A model generated the notes under the pieces. The model did no database searches and was not told the DNA's origin. It was given only the letters and a program-made list of their open reading frames with translations. Shown here piece by piece: positions 1-11,794 of a stretch of DNA of 64,000 bases (its first letter is position 1; each line of letters starts with the position of its first letter). Position numbers and translations under genes: made by a program. Origin of the DNA: Channa striata (taxonomy: Eukaryota > Chordata > Actinopteri > Anabantiformes > Channidae); the NCBI GenBank assembly GCA_033026295.1, contig CM065168.1, forward strand, positions 39,258,875-39,322,874, read 5' to 3'.

Positions 1-640
1 TGAATACTGCATGGATTAGTCATGACGCTCGAATAACTCGGTTCTGTAAAAGTAAAACGCCGCATCGAGCGACTCCAACAGATCACAGTGCAGTTGGATT
101 AGAAGCTGTAAAAGATGGATGTGGTGAGGGAGCGAGCTGCTACACATCCTCAGAGTTGCTAGCAGCTGTTCAGGGTAGGGACTTGGCAGGTACAGATCGC
201 GAGGGAGCTCGCTAGCAACTCTCTCCTCCCTCCTCCTACCTCAGCTAGCGATGGCCTCATTTATCTGTCACCACCCCTCCTACTCACCAACCCGCTTCCA
301 CTCCAGACATCTTTGTCTAACACGCCTTCGCCGTCGCCGTCGAGCCGGAGCGACTCCCGTCACTTTTGTTTTCATTCCATCAATTACTTTGCTGGCAAAC
401 GCCGTGATCGTCCACTCTCCGTACATCTTCGCATCTACGCTGTCACCGGAGTCCTTTTATTAAATGACTAACCAATGGGCTCGACATAAAAACTCTATTA
501 GTCAGTCGTATCCCAGGTGCCGCCCTCTAACATGGTGCCAAATATATGGACGGGCCCGTAAGTGCATACAGTTGTTCTGATCTGAAATATGCCTTCAATT
601 AGAATGTCATGGAATGTGCCTTAGTCATGGGAGGGAATCA
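1..640. other. Unique non-coding sequence with a short inverted-repeat cluster
   Basis: No recognisable gene. A 70-codon open frame begins at 251 but has no known domain and is Ser/Arg/Pro-rich by composition. The block at 120-230 contains a perfect 12-bp inverted repeat (152-163 with 211-222), a second 8-bp pair (131-138 with 206-213) and a direct repeat of GAGGGAGC (126-133 and 201-208). A pyrimidine-rich stretch follows at 221-242. I see no splice-bounded exon and no TATA-type promoter. Confidence 0.5.
126..222. repeat. Short inverted repeat with cruciform potential
   Basis: AGAGTTGCTAGC at 152-163 is the exact reverse complement of GCTAGCAACTCT at 211-222. Outside and partly overlapping it, AGCGAGCT (131-138) pairs with AGCTCGCT (206-213). 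The two pairings share bases near 211-213, so they compete. The loop is about 47 bases. It is too short and lacks flanking duplications, so it is probably not a transposon end. Confidence 0.6.
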
Positions 641-850
641 TGCATTAGTTCTCTGACAGATGCCTCTTTTTCTTATTAGTCAATTTATCTTCCATCACAG
701 GCAGCTCACATTGTGGCCATCCCTGCCTGTTGATGAAAATCACACACCCCTTGAATTTAAAGCCCAATTAATGACCACATTTAAATAAACGTCTTCAGAT
801 TAATAGCACACTTCCTTAAGGCAACACCGAGCTAATTAATGGACATATGT
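641..850. promoter_or_regulatory. Candidate conserved enhancer block
   Basis: This block has several homeodomain-type cores: CCAATTAATGACC near 767, GATTAATAG near 799 and GCTAATTAATGG near 831. Around them lies balanced, non-repetitive sequence without CA arrays. Such ATTA-dense islands in an otherwise gene-free region are typical of vertebrate conserved non-coding elements. This is inferred from motif content alone. It could equally be ordinary AT-rich intronic sequence. Confidence 0.3.
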
Positions 851-2040
851 GTGCTGGCAGTTTACATTAACTCACATGTTGAGTTGCACCGTTGCGACAC
901 ATTGTCAGGTTGACTGGATTATTTCAAGCGCTGCCTCTTCAAGAAAATATCAAACTGACCATATGAAGTCTCCATCTTTTCAGAAGCTTCCCAGACTGAC
1001 ATCAATCGCCCATCTCCCCTGCTCAATACTTGCTGATGAAAGCAGAGTGCCTCACCATTTGGACGGCCCACGCCAATAACAGAGCTTTCAGTCTGACAAT
1101 CAGGCCAAGCAGGTGTTTGGCATTGTGTCGGGGGAATAGAGCAGCTCAACAGCACATTGGAGGATCAGAGGAGGCTTCAGATGCACCTGATCACGTGCCA
1201 AGGCCTCCCTCCCCACACAATCTGGACTGTTCTGTTCCCACTCAGTGGCAGACGCACCTCCGCTGGCAGCTCTGATGGACGCTAAGCTCTGTTCTGGTGA
1301 CAAATGCAGAGATCATTCGCTCCTACCCACGCAAGAGTTTAATCATGATGCACTGCTACTGCTGCTCGCACACACAGATATCAAATCCCTTACATTTTGA
1401 GAGCAAATGAAGGGCTTTTCGGATACGTTAAACTCGTCAGTGGTCATCTCATGCTGCGTTTTGCTTCATTAGGTGTGGTTTTACCTGGCAACCATCGGGC
1501 ACTACGGCGAGGCCGACGCGTTTGGAATTCGCTGCACATTTCGGACCCGCTGTTTATGTACCAGACACATGAGAAATGGGCATAGCTGGTTAATAATACA
1601 TACGATTCCGTGTTGTATATGCTGCCTTTTAGCTGACAATTTCCATCTGAGTTTCTCTAAATAAATGGACTGTTTAGATGTTCAGACTGTAATACATTAC
1701 AGGGTGGAATGTTTATGCATAAAACTGGAGCTGCACAATTTATCTAAACGTGAAATCACATTAATTTATTGCGTGAGAAATGAGTTTTCATGCTGGCTCT
1801 TCATTACATGCAGCTGGGCGAATCTCTAGTGTTTATTAGCAGATTGTCACATTCATACACCGTGTGTAGATATAGTTATGAAATTTCCTACCATTCACCC
1901 CTGGCATAAATTTATCTCCAAACCCGTGTGCAGGGGAGGGATCAACAATATCAAAGGTAGCCTGAGCGATGGGAATGAGAGTATCCCAGAGGGTCTGCGA
2001 GCTGAAATAAGACAGATACAGCTGAGTGAGCCTTGATGGA
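851..2040. other. Gene-free stretch, possibly containing a second conserved block (900-1300)
   Basis: The portion 900-1300 is GC-balanced and complex, with a TGATCACGTG E-box context near 1188 and no microsatellite. Short open frames occur on both strands (up to 81 codons) but none has a recognisable domain or good splice boundaries. 1300-2040 is AT-rich unique sequence. No RNA gene or mobile element was seen. Confidence 0.35.
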
Positions 2041-2057
2041 AAAAAATATATATACAC

Positions 2058-2079
2058 AGAGAGAGAGAGGGAGAGAGAA
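2058..2079. repeat. (GA)n microsatellite, interrupted
   Basis: A GAGAGA run, broken once by GGG, follows an AAAAAATATATATA stretch. It is a short simple-sequence repeat. Confidence 0.8.
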
Positions 2080-4609
2080 ACAGGTCAAAGAGATGGGGCT
2101 TGTACCCTGGGGATGTCTGAAGATGGGAGAGAACATAAGGCTGTGTTCACCAAAGCCAGGTCTTTAAAGACTGAACAGCTACCGAATGACACTATAGAGT
2201 GGGAAAACACTTTTTTATGCAACTGGAGGTCAGAATGCACCAAGTGTGTTGCACTACTGTACATACCCAGCAGGAACAGGATGCCGCTGCTCGGGTCGTC
2301 CTGACTAACTTAACGGGTTTGTGCTGGATTACAAACCACGGCGTCTCGCTGACACAATGAGGACTTGACAAGACATTTACAAAAAAGGTAACTGGTCTGT
2401 TGCCTCGTACTCAAGCTTAGCGTTGCATGAGAAGATCCGTACGCTCATACCTCAGGGCTAATTGGGACACTGTGGCCAGCAGCCAGTTAGCTGGGTTTAG
2501 ATAAAGACTGGAAGCAGGGGGAAACAGTTTGTCTGGCTCTGCCAAGCGGTAACAAAAGCGATTCACAAGGTGAATAGTAGGATGGAGAGGAGAAACGAGG
2601 AGGTGGATGCACCCGGCCAAGAAAAGTTTAGCGCGTGAAACTGCAAGTGATTGTCCTCACGGAGATTCAAATATTAATATTGAAGGGTTTAGTCTGTGGT
2701 CACAGCCACCACAAAGAAAGGACAAATCAGAAAGGAAGATATTAGGTGTGTGACATTAAACTCGTTTTAAAGAAATTGGCATTACCAGTATAATTCTGTA
2801 ATGCACATGCAGAGATAATTCATTTTGCATCACAAAGTGTCCCATCTTTCTTCTCTTAGTCAAAACTCCTCTACCTCTACTATCTTGTACCACTCCCAGT
2901 GGTGATAAATAAACGTGTACAAGCTCTCGTGATTTTGCCTCACACTTGTATCCATTTTTACCCTAGAAACAATCAATGAGGCGATCATGTAACAGGATGA
3001 TTTCATAAATTTCTCACTGAATCAGATGCTAATTGCTGCTTTATGCTCTTGCAAATCAACATCGCAATTTGCTGTTGCAACACAATATTAGCAAATTTGT
3101 TCCTCTAACAAGCTCATCATTATTATGATATTCCATCCGCAATCTGATAACACTCGACTATTTCAGCTCTGACACAAGTGCGAGACACCACCGAGATTCG
3201 GTGATTTAGTTTCTTCCTTTTTTGCCTTTTAAAGCCCATTTGTATTTTCCTTCGCCTTTACCGTCTTACATGATGTCCAGCTGATTCCTCACAGAGCTGA
3301 TAAAGCTGCAGGACATCAAGGACCATCAAGGTGATGCCTAGTTACCGGGCCCTGGTGTTTTCTACCGAGTTCCAAGCGCTGCTTATAACGGTGCAGTGAC
3401 AGAGCCAAACTGACAGCTGAGAATTGCAATTATTTCCAGGTTACTGAAAAATGTCACAGCCAGAAAACAGTGGGGATTTAGCAAAGGGACCAGTGTTTAA
3501 TCAGCCACATTCACTTTGTGTTCATATTTAGATCTTGTCTAAGGGATTTTGTTGCTGCTTTTGTGGCACCTATTTTGCATCCAAAATGTTGTATTGTCTC
3601 TCAGGTGAGCGAGAGCGTAGGATAAAATAGGAGCTTCATGAATGGCGTCCTTCAAAATCCTGACAGCGTTATGATCACGTACAGTCAGATATGTGGGTAG
3701 TATGTCCATAAGGTGTTGTATGCCGCTACGAAGCAGGCAGGCTGTTTCTCGCTTGGAGCCATTACAACACAAAGGCGTGGATGACAGGAGTGCGCTTTTA
3801 GTATTCAGATTCACACTCGCAAATGTTAATCGTTTGTCTGAGATAGATGTCACAAAGAGGGTATTTAAATTGAAACACTGGACAAATTTATGGTAATGCG
3901 CTGATAGTCATACAGTCAATACAGTCTGTGCAGAAAAGCAGCATCATCTGACTCTTCGTCTCTCTGCCAGAGCGGTGACTCACTGCCATTCAGTTGTTCT
4001 CCGGACACATGGACAGAACTCTGCAGATTTCATTATCATTCACGCGATGATCTGAGCCACAGAGCAATTACTCGTCAGGAACTGTAATCACTCGGAGTCT
4101 AAGCATGCATTTAATTACAGGAGTATTAACAAAAAATAATCGCTCTTGAACACCAGTCACACGGAATGAGATTTGGCGAGGGGACTCTGAGATGATTACT
4201 GCCTGTAAATCTAGCCATAAAATTGGGGCCTATTATGTCTCATACACAAATGGCTTGTTCAACAAAACTCTAATGGCATGCATAAGTCTACACAGTTCAT
4301 TACTGTAGCTCTCTGAGATACGAGAGGTGCTTTTCACAATGCCGGCTCTTCTTAAAAGCTGCAGTTTTCGAATACATTCAGTGCATTTTGCCAGTTTAAG
4401 ATGAGATGTAAATTACACGTGCGGCGGCATTGCTAAATGAAGCTGCCATATCATGTCGCTGCTATAATCACAGCGCGCTAGTTGCATAGTAAATCACCAG
4501 GTTCATTCCTTCGCTATGTTTGAGGTAGGCACCCCGTTGCCATATGTTGATGCTATGCTCAACGTTACCCCGTAAACATCAATTAAAACGTAATTTATGC
4601 ACAACAGAA
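2080..4609. other. Gene-free unique sequence
   Basis: The longest open frames are about 104 codons (minus, 3539-3853) and 92 codons (plus, 2026-2304). They have no recognised domains, and stops are as frequent as chance predicts. The sequence is AT-rich and non-repetitive. A bicoid-like TAATCACTCG context occurs near 4086. I see no exon, RNA gene or transposon. Confidence 0.5.
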
Positions 4610-4812
4610 CCGAACCCTGTGCGCATGCCGGCGCAGAGACTTGCTGCTGCCGGCTCCTTGTTGCTGCTTTGGTTTTTCGAGCTCTTGGTGCCTTCACCCT
4701 CTCTTTGCAAGAATAACGCGTGACAACACACGGCGCAGGAGGTCGCGCAGCAGGTGGCCGCAAGAAACCTCGCTGTCTCTTAAACGACGAGCCTCTGGCA
4801 ACCACTGACCTC

Positions 4813-4854
<42 letters not shown>

Positions 4855-5110
4855 CCGCCAAGTGTGTCAGTTGTGGCGACGTGGCAACCCAGGGAGGTTG
4901 TCAAACACGCTGAGTCGACAACAATGGGAGCTAAGCGGCGAGAGAGGACAGAAGCCTCGGGGGACATGCTTGCGATGTACTTACGTCACCGCACGAAAGC
5001 GCACGGCGTCGACAGGCCAGGCAGACGAAGCGCGGAGGCTGGAGAAAAACTGTGTGAACTCACAAGTGCGTTACTGACTGGACGTCTTTGTGCGACCGTC
5101 CTTTGTTTGT
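4610..5110. promoter_or_regulatory. CpG-island-like segment, candidate promoter
   Basis: I count about 40 CpG dinucleotides between 4621 and 5110, about ten of them in 4981-5040. The flanking kilobases have very few. The segment is GC-richer than its surroundings and includes a CRE-like TTACGTCA near 4981. An (AC)18 array divides it in two. Minus-strand frame 4503-4847 (114 codons) and plus-strand frames from 4862-4864 (71 and 88 codons) lie across it. They overlap the array or each other and resemble no known protein, so they are probably by-products of CpG-rich sequence. A promoter of a non-coding RNA or an unseen first exon is possible. Confidence 0.4.
4816..4851. repeat. (AC)18 microsatellite
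   Basis: A perfect 36-base AC array lies inside the CpG-rich segment. On the minus strand it reads as alternating Cys-Val codons. Confidence 0.97.
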
Positions 5111-6930
5111 GGCGTTCGTTCAAATCATAATATCACGTGTGAAGGTCTTCAGAAATAAAACTCCCAGTAAATGCTACATGTGTGACTAATAGCAGAAAGA
5201 GCCCACAGACTTGTACTGTGTTTGAACCCAACATGTTGTAATTTCACGGCTGCAGCCACCTGGGAGCACGTGCTCATTAACATTTCATGACGTCCACATT
5301 CAAATGTTTCACATCCAATCCCTCTTGCCTGTGTGTTGGAAAGAACTAAAATGAGACTGCGAGCGCCCGGACTATAAATAACTATCTCACAGAAGGAGGA
5401 AAAAGGCAAAACAAAAAAAAACAAAAAAACTGAAAGCAAAGCTTCTTCCAGCTACACGAATCAACAATGATAAGTCCACCAGCAGTCATTTGTCTTCTGT
5501 CGAAATTGGTGTTGAAGCCTCCTTCCTGTTCTTATCACAGTTGGCAGTTTGCGTTATGTTTATATGCAGTTATACAGTCAGTGCCCTTCTCCCTGACAGC
5601 CGGGCGGCTCCCAGGCAGCGAGCGTATATTTCAAGAGAGGGTGCCCTTCTGCCAAGTCAGAGGCTTAATGTCAAGGGTGTGTGTGTGTGTGTGTGTACTG
5701 TAGTAGAATTTCCCCGGAGATTAACTTTGGTTTAATCAGACACAAATGTGGCTGCTGATTGATTACGTGAGTGAAAACACACACAAATACATCCATCAGG
5801 CTTTAGTGGTGTTTTCTCTTTTTCATTTTTCCACCTATGTCGCGCTATTTCTTTCAAAAGACTTTGCGCGTATGTGTGTGTGTGTGTTCGCATTAGTCAG
5901 TTATTAGTGTCTCAGTGCTAAAAAGCTAAATGTTTAAGACACATTCGGTTGTATAATGCAGAGACATTTCTATACCGTTATTTCTGTCTTCCTGTATTTA
6001 ATTGAGACTGTCTATAAGCTGCTCGCACCAGCTACTCCGTCTTTCACTCTGTATTTATTTCACTTTCCGCTGTGAATGAGAAACCTGGCCTCCGTAATTA
6101 GAATGTCTCTGTCGTGCACAGTAAACTAGTAGCCAGGTTTCTAATAGGCTTTTCACAACAGCGCATGTGCAGGACAGACGGCTGCGGCACAATGAGAGGA
6201 GGGAAGGATCAACACGTCATCACTTTGTTTTCAAGTCCGACTATGACAAAGTGTACGTCACTCTCATCCCGTTTTGCTGCGTGCGTACACAGATTTCACG
6301 TAACCCGGTTTCTTCTGTGTATGTAAACTCATTCCGCTGTGTCTGAGTGACCTGGGTACTTTGAAACGCATGCAAACAGTTGACAATTGGCAGGAGGGGG
6401 GGAATAATTCGATTTCTCAGGGCTAAATAAACCTCTTAACTATAACCAGCGTCATTGCGCCAAACAGGAAGTTTAAACAAATCCAAATTGCATTGGAATT
6501 TCATTCAGGGGCATCGAGGTTATCTAAAACTTGAAATTACGCCTCGGTCCGAGTGCCTATTATGTCACATCCTAGATTAAATGACTCACTGAATTTAGAG
6601 ACCATGTCATCTTGCAGTGCAACATTTAGACAAACAATATATTTAGGCGACTTTTGCAATACTCAGTGACTGAAGACGTGCTATTATTTGCACTCAGTTG
6701 TTCACCAAGTATCTACCGACATCACATTGTGTCATACTTCACTTTTCTTTCCAGCTATTTCCTGTTCTTAAAAAGGAATGTGAACACAGAGAGTTCAGAT
6801 ACAAGCGGCAGCAGATCATAATGTAGTCACTCTCCCACCCTGCACAAATTCAATAATAGGTGAAATCCATTCTCTCACCTTTTCTTTGTGAAACATTGCC
6901 TCACACCAGCTTCGCCACATCTACAGTGAC
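5111..6930. other. Gene-free stretch with short GT arrays
   Basis: It contains a (GT)10 array at 5677-5696, a short TG run near 5873-5887 and an A-rich tract at 5409-5430. Open frames of up to 96 codons (minus, 5149-5439) show no recognised domain; the longest is partly translated A/T-rich sequence. The block at 6114-6330 is richer in CpG. No exon with convincing splice sites was found. Confidence 0.5.
5677..5696. repeat. (GT)10 microsatellite
   Basis: A perfect GT array. Confidence 0.95.
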
Positions 6931-7300
6931 ACAGTGCGCATGATTCATTTAAGCAAATCAAACAACCACTTTAAGGAAGGACAAACAGAGGTGGTTTTAG
7001 GAACGGGGGCATTTAGAAGTGGGAAGAAAATCCGACGGTGTGCTGTGCTACTGCACTTTAATCACCCGAGGTCAAGGCAGAATTCTTACAGTGATGTCAC
7101 GTCCGACATCCACTTCACCCCCTTTGACGTGAACAATGAGCGCTCGCCCCTCAAAGGCGTCGTCAGCTCCCCTAAAGGCAGTTTGATTTGTCCGTGGCTG
7201 TCCGTGAACGCACCGTTTAGTTGCCTCATCCTTCCTGGCTCAGCGGGTGAGAGCGAGAGCTAGATAGTGATTGAATGAAGAGAGGCGGCGGCGAGAACAA
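6931..7300 (+). other. Non-repetitive block with an open frame of unknown meaning
   Basis: A 109-codon plus frame spans 6934-7263. Its translation is Ser-rich, has no signal peptide, transmembrane segment or family motif that I recognise, and ends Gly-Glu-Ser-Glu-Ser. The underlying DNA is GC-balanced and CpG-containing, so a conserved regulatory block is as likely as an exon. No polypyrimidine acceptor precedes it. Its length is expected by chance in 64 kb. Confidence 0.2.
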
Positions 7301-9779
7301 AGCAGTAAATCAGAGGAATAAAACGTTATTTTCGGTTTCACGGCGGTTACGTTCTAAAACACAAACAGAGACGGTCACACCTCCGCACAACTCTGCAGGA
7401 ACAATTGCGTCTGCAGTGTTTGTGCAGTCCATACATATGCAAACATAAATGATGTTTAAGTCTGAATCGCTATAAATCTCCCCCCAACAGATCAATTGTC
7501 TTAGTGATTATTTAGCTAAACCCAGTAATCCCCAACTTCAAATAAAAAAAAATGGTAATGTTTTTTTTGAACGGCTCTTGGAAAGGAACGGAGCCATAAG
7601 AGCCGCTTCCCCTCAAAGAGCCATAAACTCTTATCTAAAGTGATGACTCAAACCTGACCATCTGGCCAAGGCCAGTGTGCTTATATGAATCACCCTCGGA
7701 AACAGGTCATATTTCTATCCCGTCTCCTGACAACCGTGGTCCTATATAACTCACCTGCAACAGAAAACATGTTTTGTCGGAATCTTCTTCGTTTTTTACA
7801 GTAGGTTATGATTTGGGAAATATTGTTATTGCTTAAAGTCATATAAACAGATATAACCATAACCACCATGTACTCCATATTTTGGTAGAAAACACACATG
7901 CTGAGAACATTTTCTCAATTTGTTCTTAATCAGTGAATATGCAACGTGTTATTCTGTAGGTTGTCTTTGCATTTTCACATACTCTTGTCAGCAACGTAAC
8001 AGGTGAAAGAAATACTTTAAACACTGTTTGGTTGGCACAAATGTTTTACTTGGGCTGATTTGTCTTTGTTAATTCTTCAATATTGGCTTCATCATTTTCG
8101 TTCACACTTTTGCGTGTGCGCTTTGTCTCTCCTCCCGCTCTCCAATCAGTACAGTAGACCAGACACCAGCTCTTCAGTGTACTTCCAGAGACCTGCGTGC
8201 TCGCGTTCATTCGTTCCCTTTGTTTTTGCCTGATTGTGTGCTGTTGGAGGAGACAGTCTGTCTTTTAAGTACAAAATCAGTAACATAATGAGGCATCATT
8301 AGCTAGTTTGTTTCCCTCGACAATTCAGGTCATCTTTCCTCCGAAGACAAAATTACATGCTGCAAAATAATAAGGCAAAAACACAATTTACAATTAAGAA
8401 ATGCTAGTCTAAAGTACTAGAAAGTGTAATGCAAGTTACATACTGTGTAAAAACTGATCAAAGGTATTTTACAGCGCGTCAGACAAAAGATACAGTGATC
8501 AGATAATAATAATATGATGCAGATGCTGTTAAATTACAGTCTGCACATTTGAAGAAATCCAACAAATTATGTTCCCACTTGCAGTCGCCTTTTTCGTAAA
8601 CTTCCTACAGCACATGAACATACACGGAACATGATGATAATACCCGAGGTGTGATCATAGCAAACACAAGTGACACGAGGACACGGTAATCCCTGCTCGT
8701 CCCGCAGCTGCTTTTGACTGTAATCTGAGATTAATGTCTGGGAAACGTCCTCATGAGGTGATTGCACACTCGGGCGGATGCTGCAGCATGTGAAGTCATG
8801 TGAGCAGGAGGAAGCAGACAGATGAATGAGTGCTCACGTACGCCGGTGAATTCTGATCTGCTCGCCCACAGGAACAATGTCCGGAAGGTGTCAAAACAGA
8901 AGGCTTTACTTTTTTTTTATATAAGTTCTCATATATACCAGTAATATATCACTTTGAATTCATTTGGCTGTGCTCATCATTAATGTCATTTTTGGAAATC
9001 CATTCAAAGAGTATTTAATACTTTTATGCTGCTTACATTAACTAGATTTATCAGGACCTTTACCCAAAAAGTGTCCGTCATCTTCAAATATATATCAAAG
9101 TATAAAAAACTAACCTACTTTAATAAAGATCTGTTAAAAGTCAAAGCTTTATGTCAACTATTACACAAAGTTGGAATAATTTAGTTTTCAGACACATTCC
9201 TCTTTTTTGCAAAGGTTTATTGTGGTTTAATTTTCACTGTGATATGCTTAGAAGAAGTTGATCAATTGAGGTTTGAGGAGATATACACTTTATCTATTAA
9301 GAATAAATGACATGGTTAAAATAATTTCATAAGAAGATTCAAAGTTTATGGGCGACAGTGTATTTTCATAGTGACTGGGTATAAATATAAATAAAAAAAC
9401 TCTAATAATATTACAGAATATTTATTTTCCATTTAACTTTTTATAAGCAATGACATATTCAAAATGCTAATATTCCATCTGTATATCCATTAAAATGACT
9501 GCAGGATGTAGGATAATGGATTGTGTTTATATTCAGTTGCTATGCAGTCGCTGCATTAACGAGACACTTTTGTTAAAGATACTTTTCACGTCTAATTTCA
9601 GGTTTATTGCGAGACAAAAAATTCACTCAAAATTACTTACAGAGTTTGTATTTTCCCTATGCTAATGAATGATCCTGAATGCAAACATTAATTTAGTTTT
9701 ATATATATATATTTAAACGAATAGTGGGAAATAATCCATAATAATTACCTTTAATTGTTACAATGCTCCAAAAGTGTGT
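7301..9779. other. AT-rich gene-free stretch
   Basis: Mostly AT-rich unique sequence. 8900-9760 is strongly AT-rich, with a run of TATATATATA near 9703. A degraded inverted repeat lies at 7572-7626. 8100-8270 and 8640-8880 are GC-balanced. No open frame exceeds about 70 codons, and no RNA gene was seen. Confidence 0.5.
7572..7626. repeat. Degraded GAGCC-type inverted repeat, possibly hAT-derived
   Basis: CGGCTCTT (7572-7579) and AAGAGCCG (7598-7605) are perfect reverse complements. GAGCCATAA occurs at 7591-7599 and again at 7618-7626. Repeated GAGCC/GGCTC words resemble the terminal and subterminal repeats of hAT-like elements in fish genomes. No full element, terminal pair or target duplication is visible, so the family is only a guess. 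Confidence 0.25.
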
Positions 9780-10470
9780 TCTCCTTGTTTGCAAAGTGAG
9801 CGATGAACAGGTCAAACACATCCAGCTGTACAGGACAGTAGTGAAGCCTCGAACAATGACTTAATGCACCTCGCCGAGGCTGCTTCACATTCTCCTAATG
9901 GATCATTTTTCACCTGGCACCTCAGCTCTCTTAAGATCAACTGAGAGGGATCAGCTTCATCGATTCTTTTCCCCTGCACCAATCTGGATCAATAAGGATT
10001 CCTGCATTATAAACCGCCAGCGCCATTTCCAGTGCTGCTGCACCTCATTGTGATCTCACTCTTGTCATCGAAAATTGCATAATGAATTATGTTGATGCAA
10101 CTGATTTGCCTCACTAATGGCCCTGTGTTCACAAAAGACAGCTGCGTGTGGAAGTGTATTCAAGACAATGTCGCACCTTAGACTTGATTTCTTTCCACGC
10201 TCGCCTAATTAAAAGCAGAAATATTGCATTAGCCGTATGATGTCCATCTTTAGCCACGGCTGCGGCGCTTTTCATTAGTTGTGCACGTTGTGTTCATCAG
10301 TGCTCGGATCTAGGCATGCACATTCTGGCGGATGTCTCATTGGCATGTTGAAAAAGCAGTTGGAAGTCTGCGAGATTGTTAAAACCTGCAGGCTGCACGT
10401 GCCCCATCAGTATGCAACACATCAAAGATGCGGAGTTGCCTCAATGATGCGCTCACTGGCATGATCAAAA
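9780..10470. promoter_or_regulatory. Strong candidate conserved enhancer block
   Basis: About 700 bases of complex sequence free of simple repeats, flanked on the left by AT-rich DNA. It holds CCTAATGG, GATCAATAAGGATT, GCCTAATTAAAAG and CACTAATGG, plus a dyad-symmetric site at 10075-10100. This mixture of homeodomain, POU/octamer-like and E-box words is typical of deeply conserved vertebrate enhancers. The only open frame (10279-10464, 61 codons) has no known domain. Conservation is inferred, not observed. Confidence 0.4.
10075..10100. promoter_or_regulatory. Overlapping dyad homeodomain/POU-like site
   Basis: CATAAT (10078-10083) and ATTATG (10086-10091) are perfect inverted repeats separated by GA. 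Around them TTGCAT (10075-10080) pairs with ATGCAA (10095-10100). Octamer half-sites and ATTA cores in one 26-base unit suggest dimeric POU or paired-type homeodomain binding. Binding is inferred. Confidence 0.4.
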
Positions 10471-11730
10471 CAGCACACTTAAAATGCAAACTCTCACTCT
10501 GCAATGGCGGAGACGGAGAAGGAGCGCTAATACAAACAACAATCTTGGGAAAACACAAAGGAAGAAGCTAAACATGCGGGAGTGGAGCACCATCAAAGGA
10601 AATATGATAATTCCTGAGTGTCATTGTGATAATGACCCTTTAGCATGAATTCAACTTCCATCCATCCACTTACTGGGAAGTAAAAGACGAGTCATTTCCA
10701 ATACGATAAGATGTCATAAGTCTAAGATAAAAAAGGAAGCAATTATTTATGCCGCTCGTTGACACTGGCATCAGATACTTAGGCAAGGTGTTTTGTGTCA
10801 CATCTCACCGGGTAATGGGTGGGTGGGGGCGGGTTGGGAGGTGGGGAATAAAATACTTTCTCAGTTTTGCCCGCGTCCAGTCCTTTATTGTGCGGGGCTG
10901 TGCAGGGTTAAGGGCACAGGGAGGCCTCCACGCCTCTGAGGATTATTGGCAATATGCTCCCACAAAACAGCTTTGGAAGGCAAATAATTGTCTTAAGGTG
11001 AATAACAATACCATGTTATGCCAGCACGAAGGGTTTAATATAAACCAAAGAGAGTTTATTTCTCCAACCTATGTTTCATTTATGAGATGCTCATATGAAG
11101 TCTGTTACTCTCGGTTTATATTCGTGGCTTATGCACAGAAATGCAGGGGAAGGAAAGAGATTTTGCAGGATGCACAAGGAAATGAACAGGGCTTCCAGGG
11201 CCGCGTCAGTCCGCTCATCATACACCGGAACAAGGACTTCTCCCTGACTGGGAGGATTTTGTGAATGAAACTCATCCTGATCTATTCGGTTTGGGCTCCT
11301 GATCAGTAAATGCTGCCCGGGGCAAAGCCCCCTCTGCAGCGCGCGAAGATCCAAACACATTTGCAAATGAGCCTGTTTTGTCAAATCTGAATAAACGACT
11401 CGGTCATCACTCGGTGGCAGGATGCAGCGTCGCCTCGGGTTAGTAACCGAGCAAGGCAGCCGTGACATTGAGACAAAGAGCTCGTGTTTCTCGCCACACC
11501 AGGCCGTGTTGCGCCGGTTTGTGACTCGTGTTAGGTCAAACAGACGCTGTGTACGCAGGCAAAGAAGTGTCTGGCAGGTTGACCACCACAATCAGCAGGG
11601 GACAGGCCAAATCTCTGCAAGCTGGGACTGCAGGCAGAGGTTGACTTGTCGGGCAGTTATTGCTTTGAGCGCATTGGATTTCATTAGTCAAACAACTAAC
11701 ACTACTGGTATTCCTATAGGAAAGAATTAT
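10471..11730. other. Gene-free stretch with overlapping chance-length open frames
   Basis: Plus frame 10749-11264 (171 codons) and minus frame 11091-11591 (166 codons) overlap, and plus 11422-11769 (115 codons) overlaps the latter. None has a domain I recognise or clear splice boundaries. The plus frame opens through a G-quadruplex tract read as Gly/Trp codons. 10900-11650 is GC-balanced and could include a conserved block. I do not call a gene. Confidence 0.3.
10817..10846 (+). other. G-quadruplex motif
   Basis: Six G-runs of three or more lie in 30 bases: 10817-10819, 10821-10823, 10825-10829, 10831-10833, 10836-10838 and 10843-10846. The first loops are one base (T, T, C) and the next is TT. 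This fits the canonical G3+ loop 1-7 rule, with more runs than needed. Confidence 0.75.
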
Positions 11731-11753
11731 TATTATTGTTTTTTTTTTTTTCC
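11731..11753. repeat. ATT/poly(T) tract
   Basis: ATTATTATT is followed by a run of about 12 T. It is a simple-sequence tract just left of a degenerate repeat. Confidence 0.8.
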
Positions 11754-11794
11754 CTTAGAATATTGGTAATCTGAAAATGCAGATTTTTCCTTGG

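Noticed and set aside
10749..11591. Overlapping plus (171 codons) and minus (166 codons) open frames as a gene
   Set aside because: Chance gives one or two frames of this size in 64 kb. The plus frame includes the G-quadruplex tract, and no domain or splice boundary is visible.
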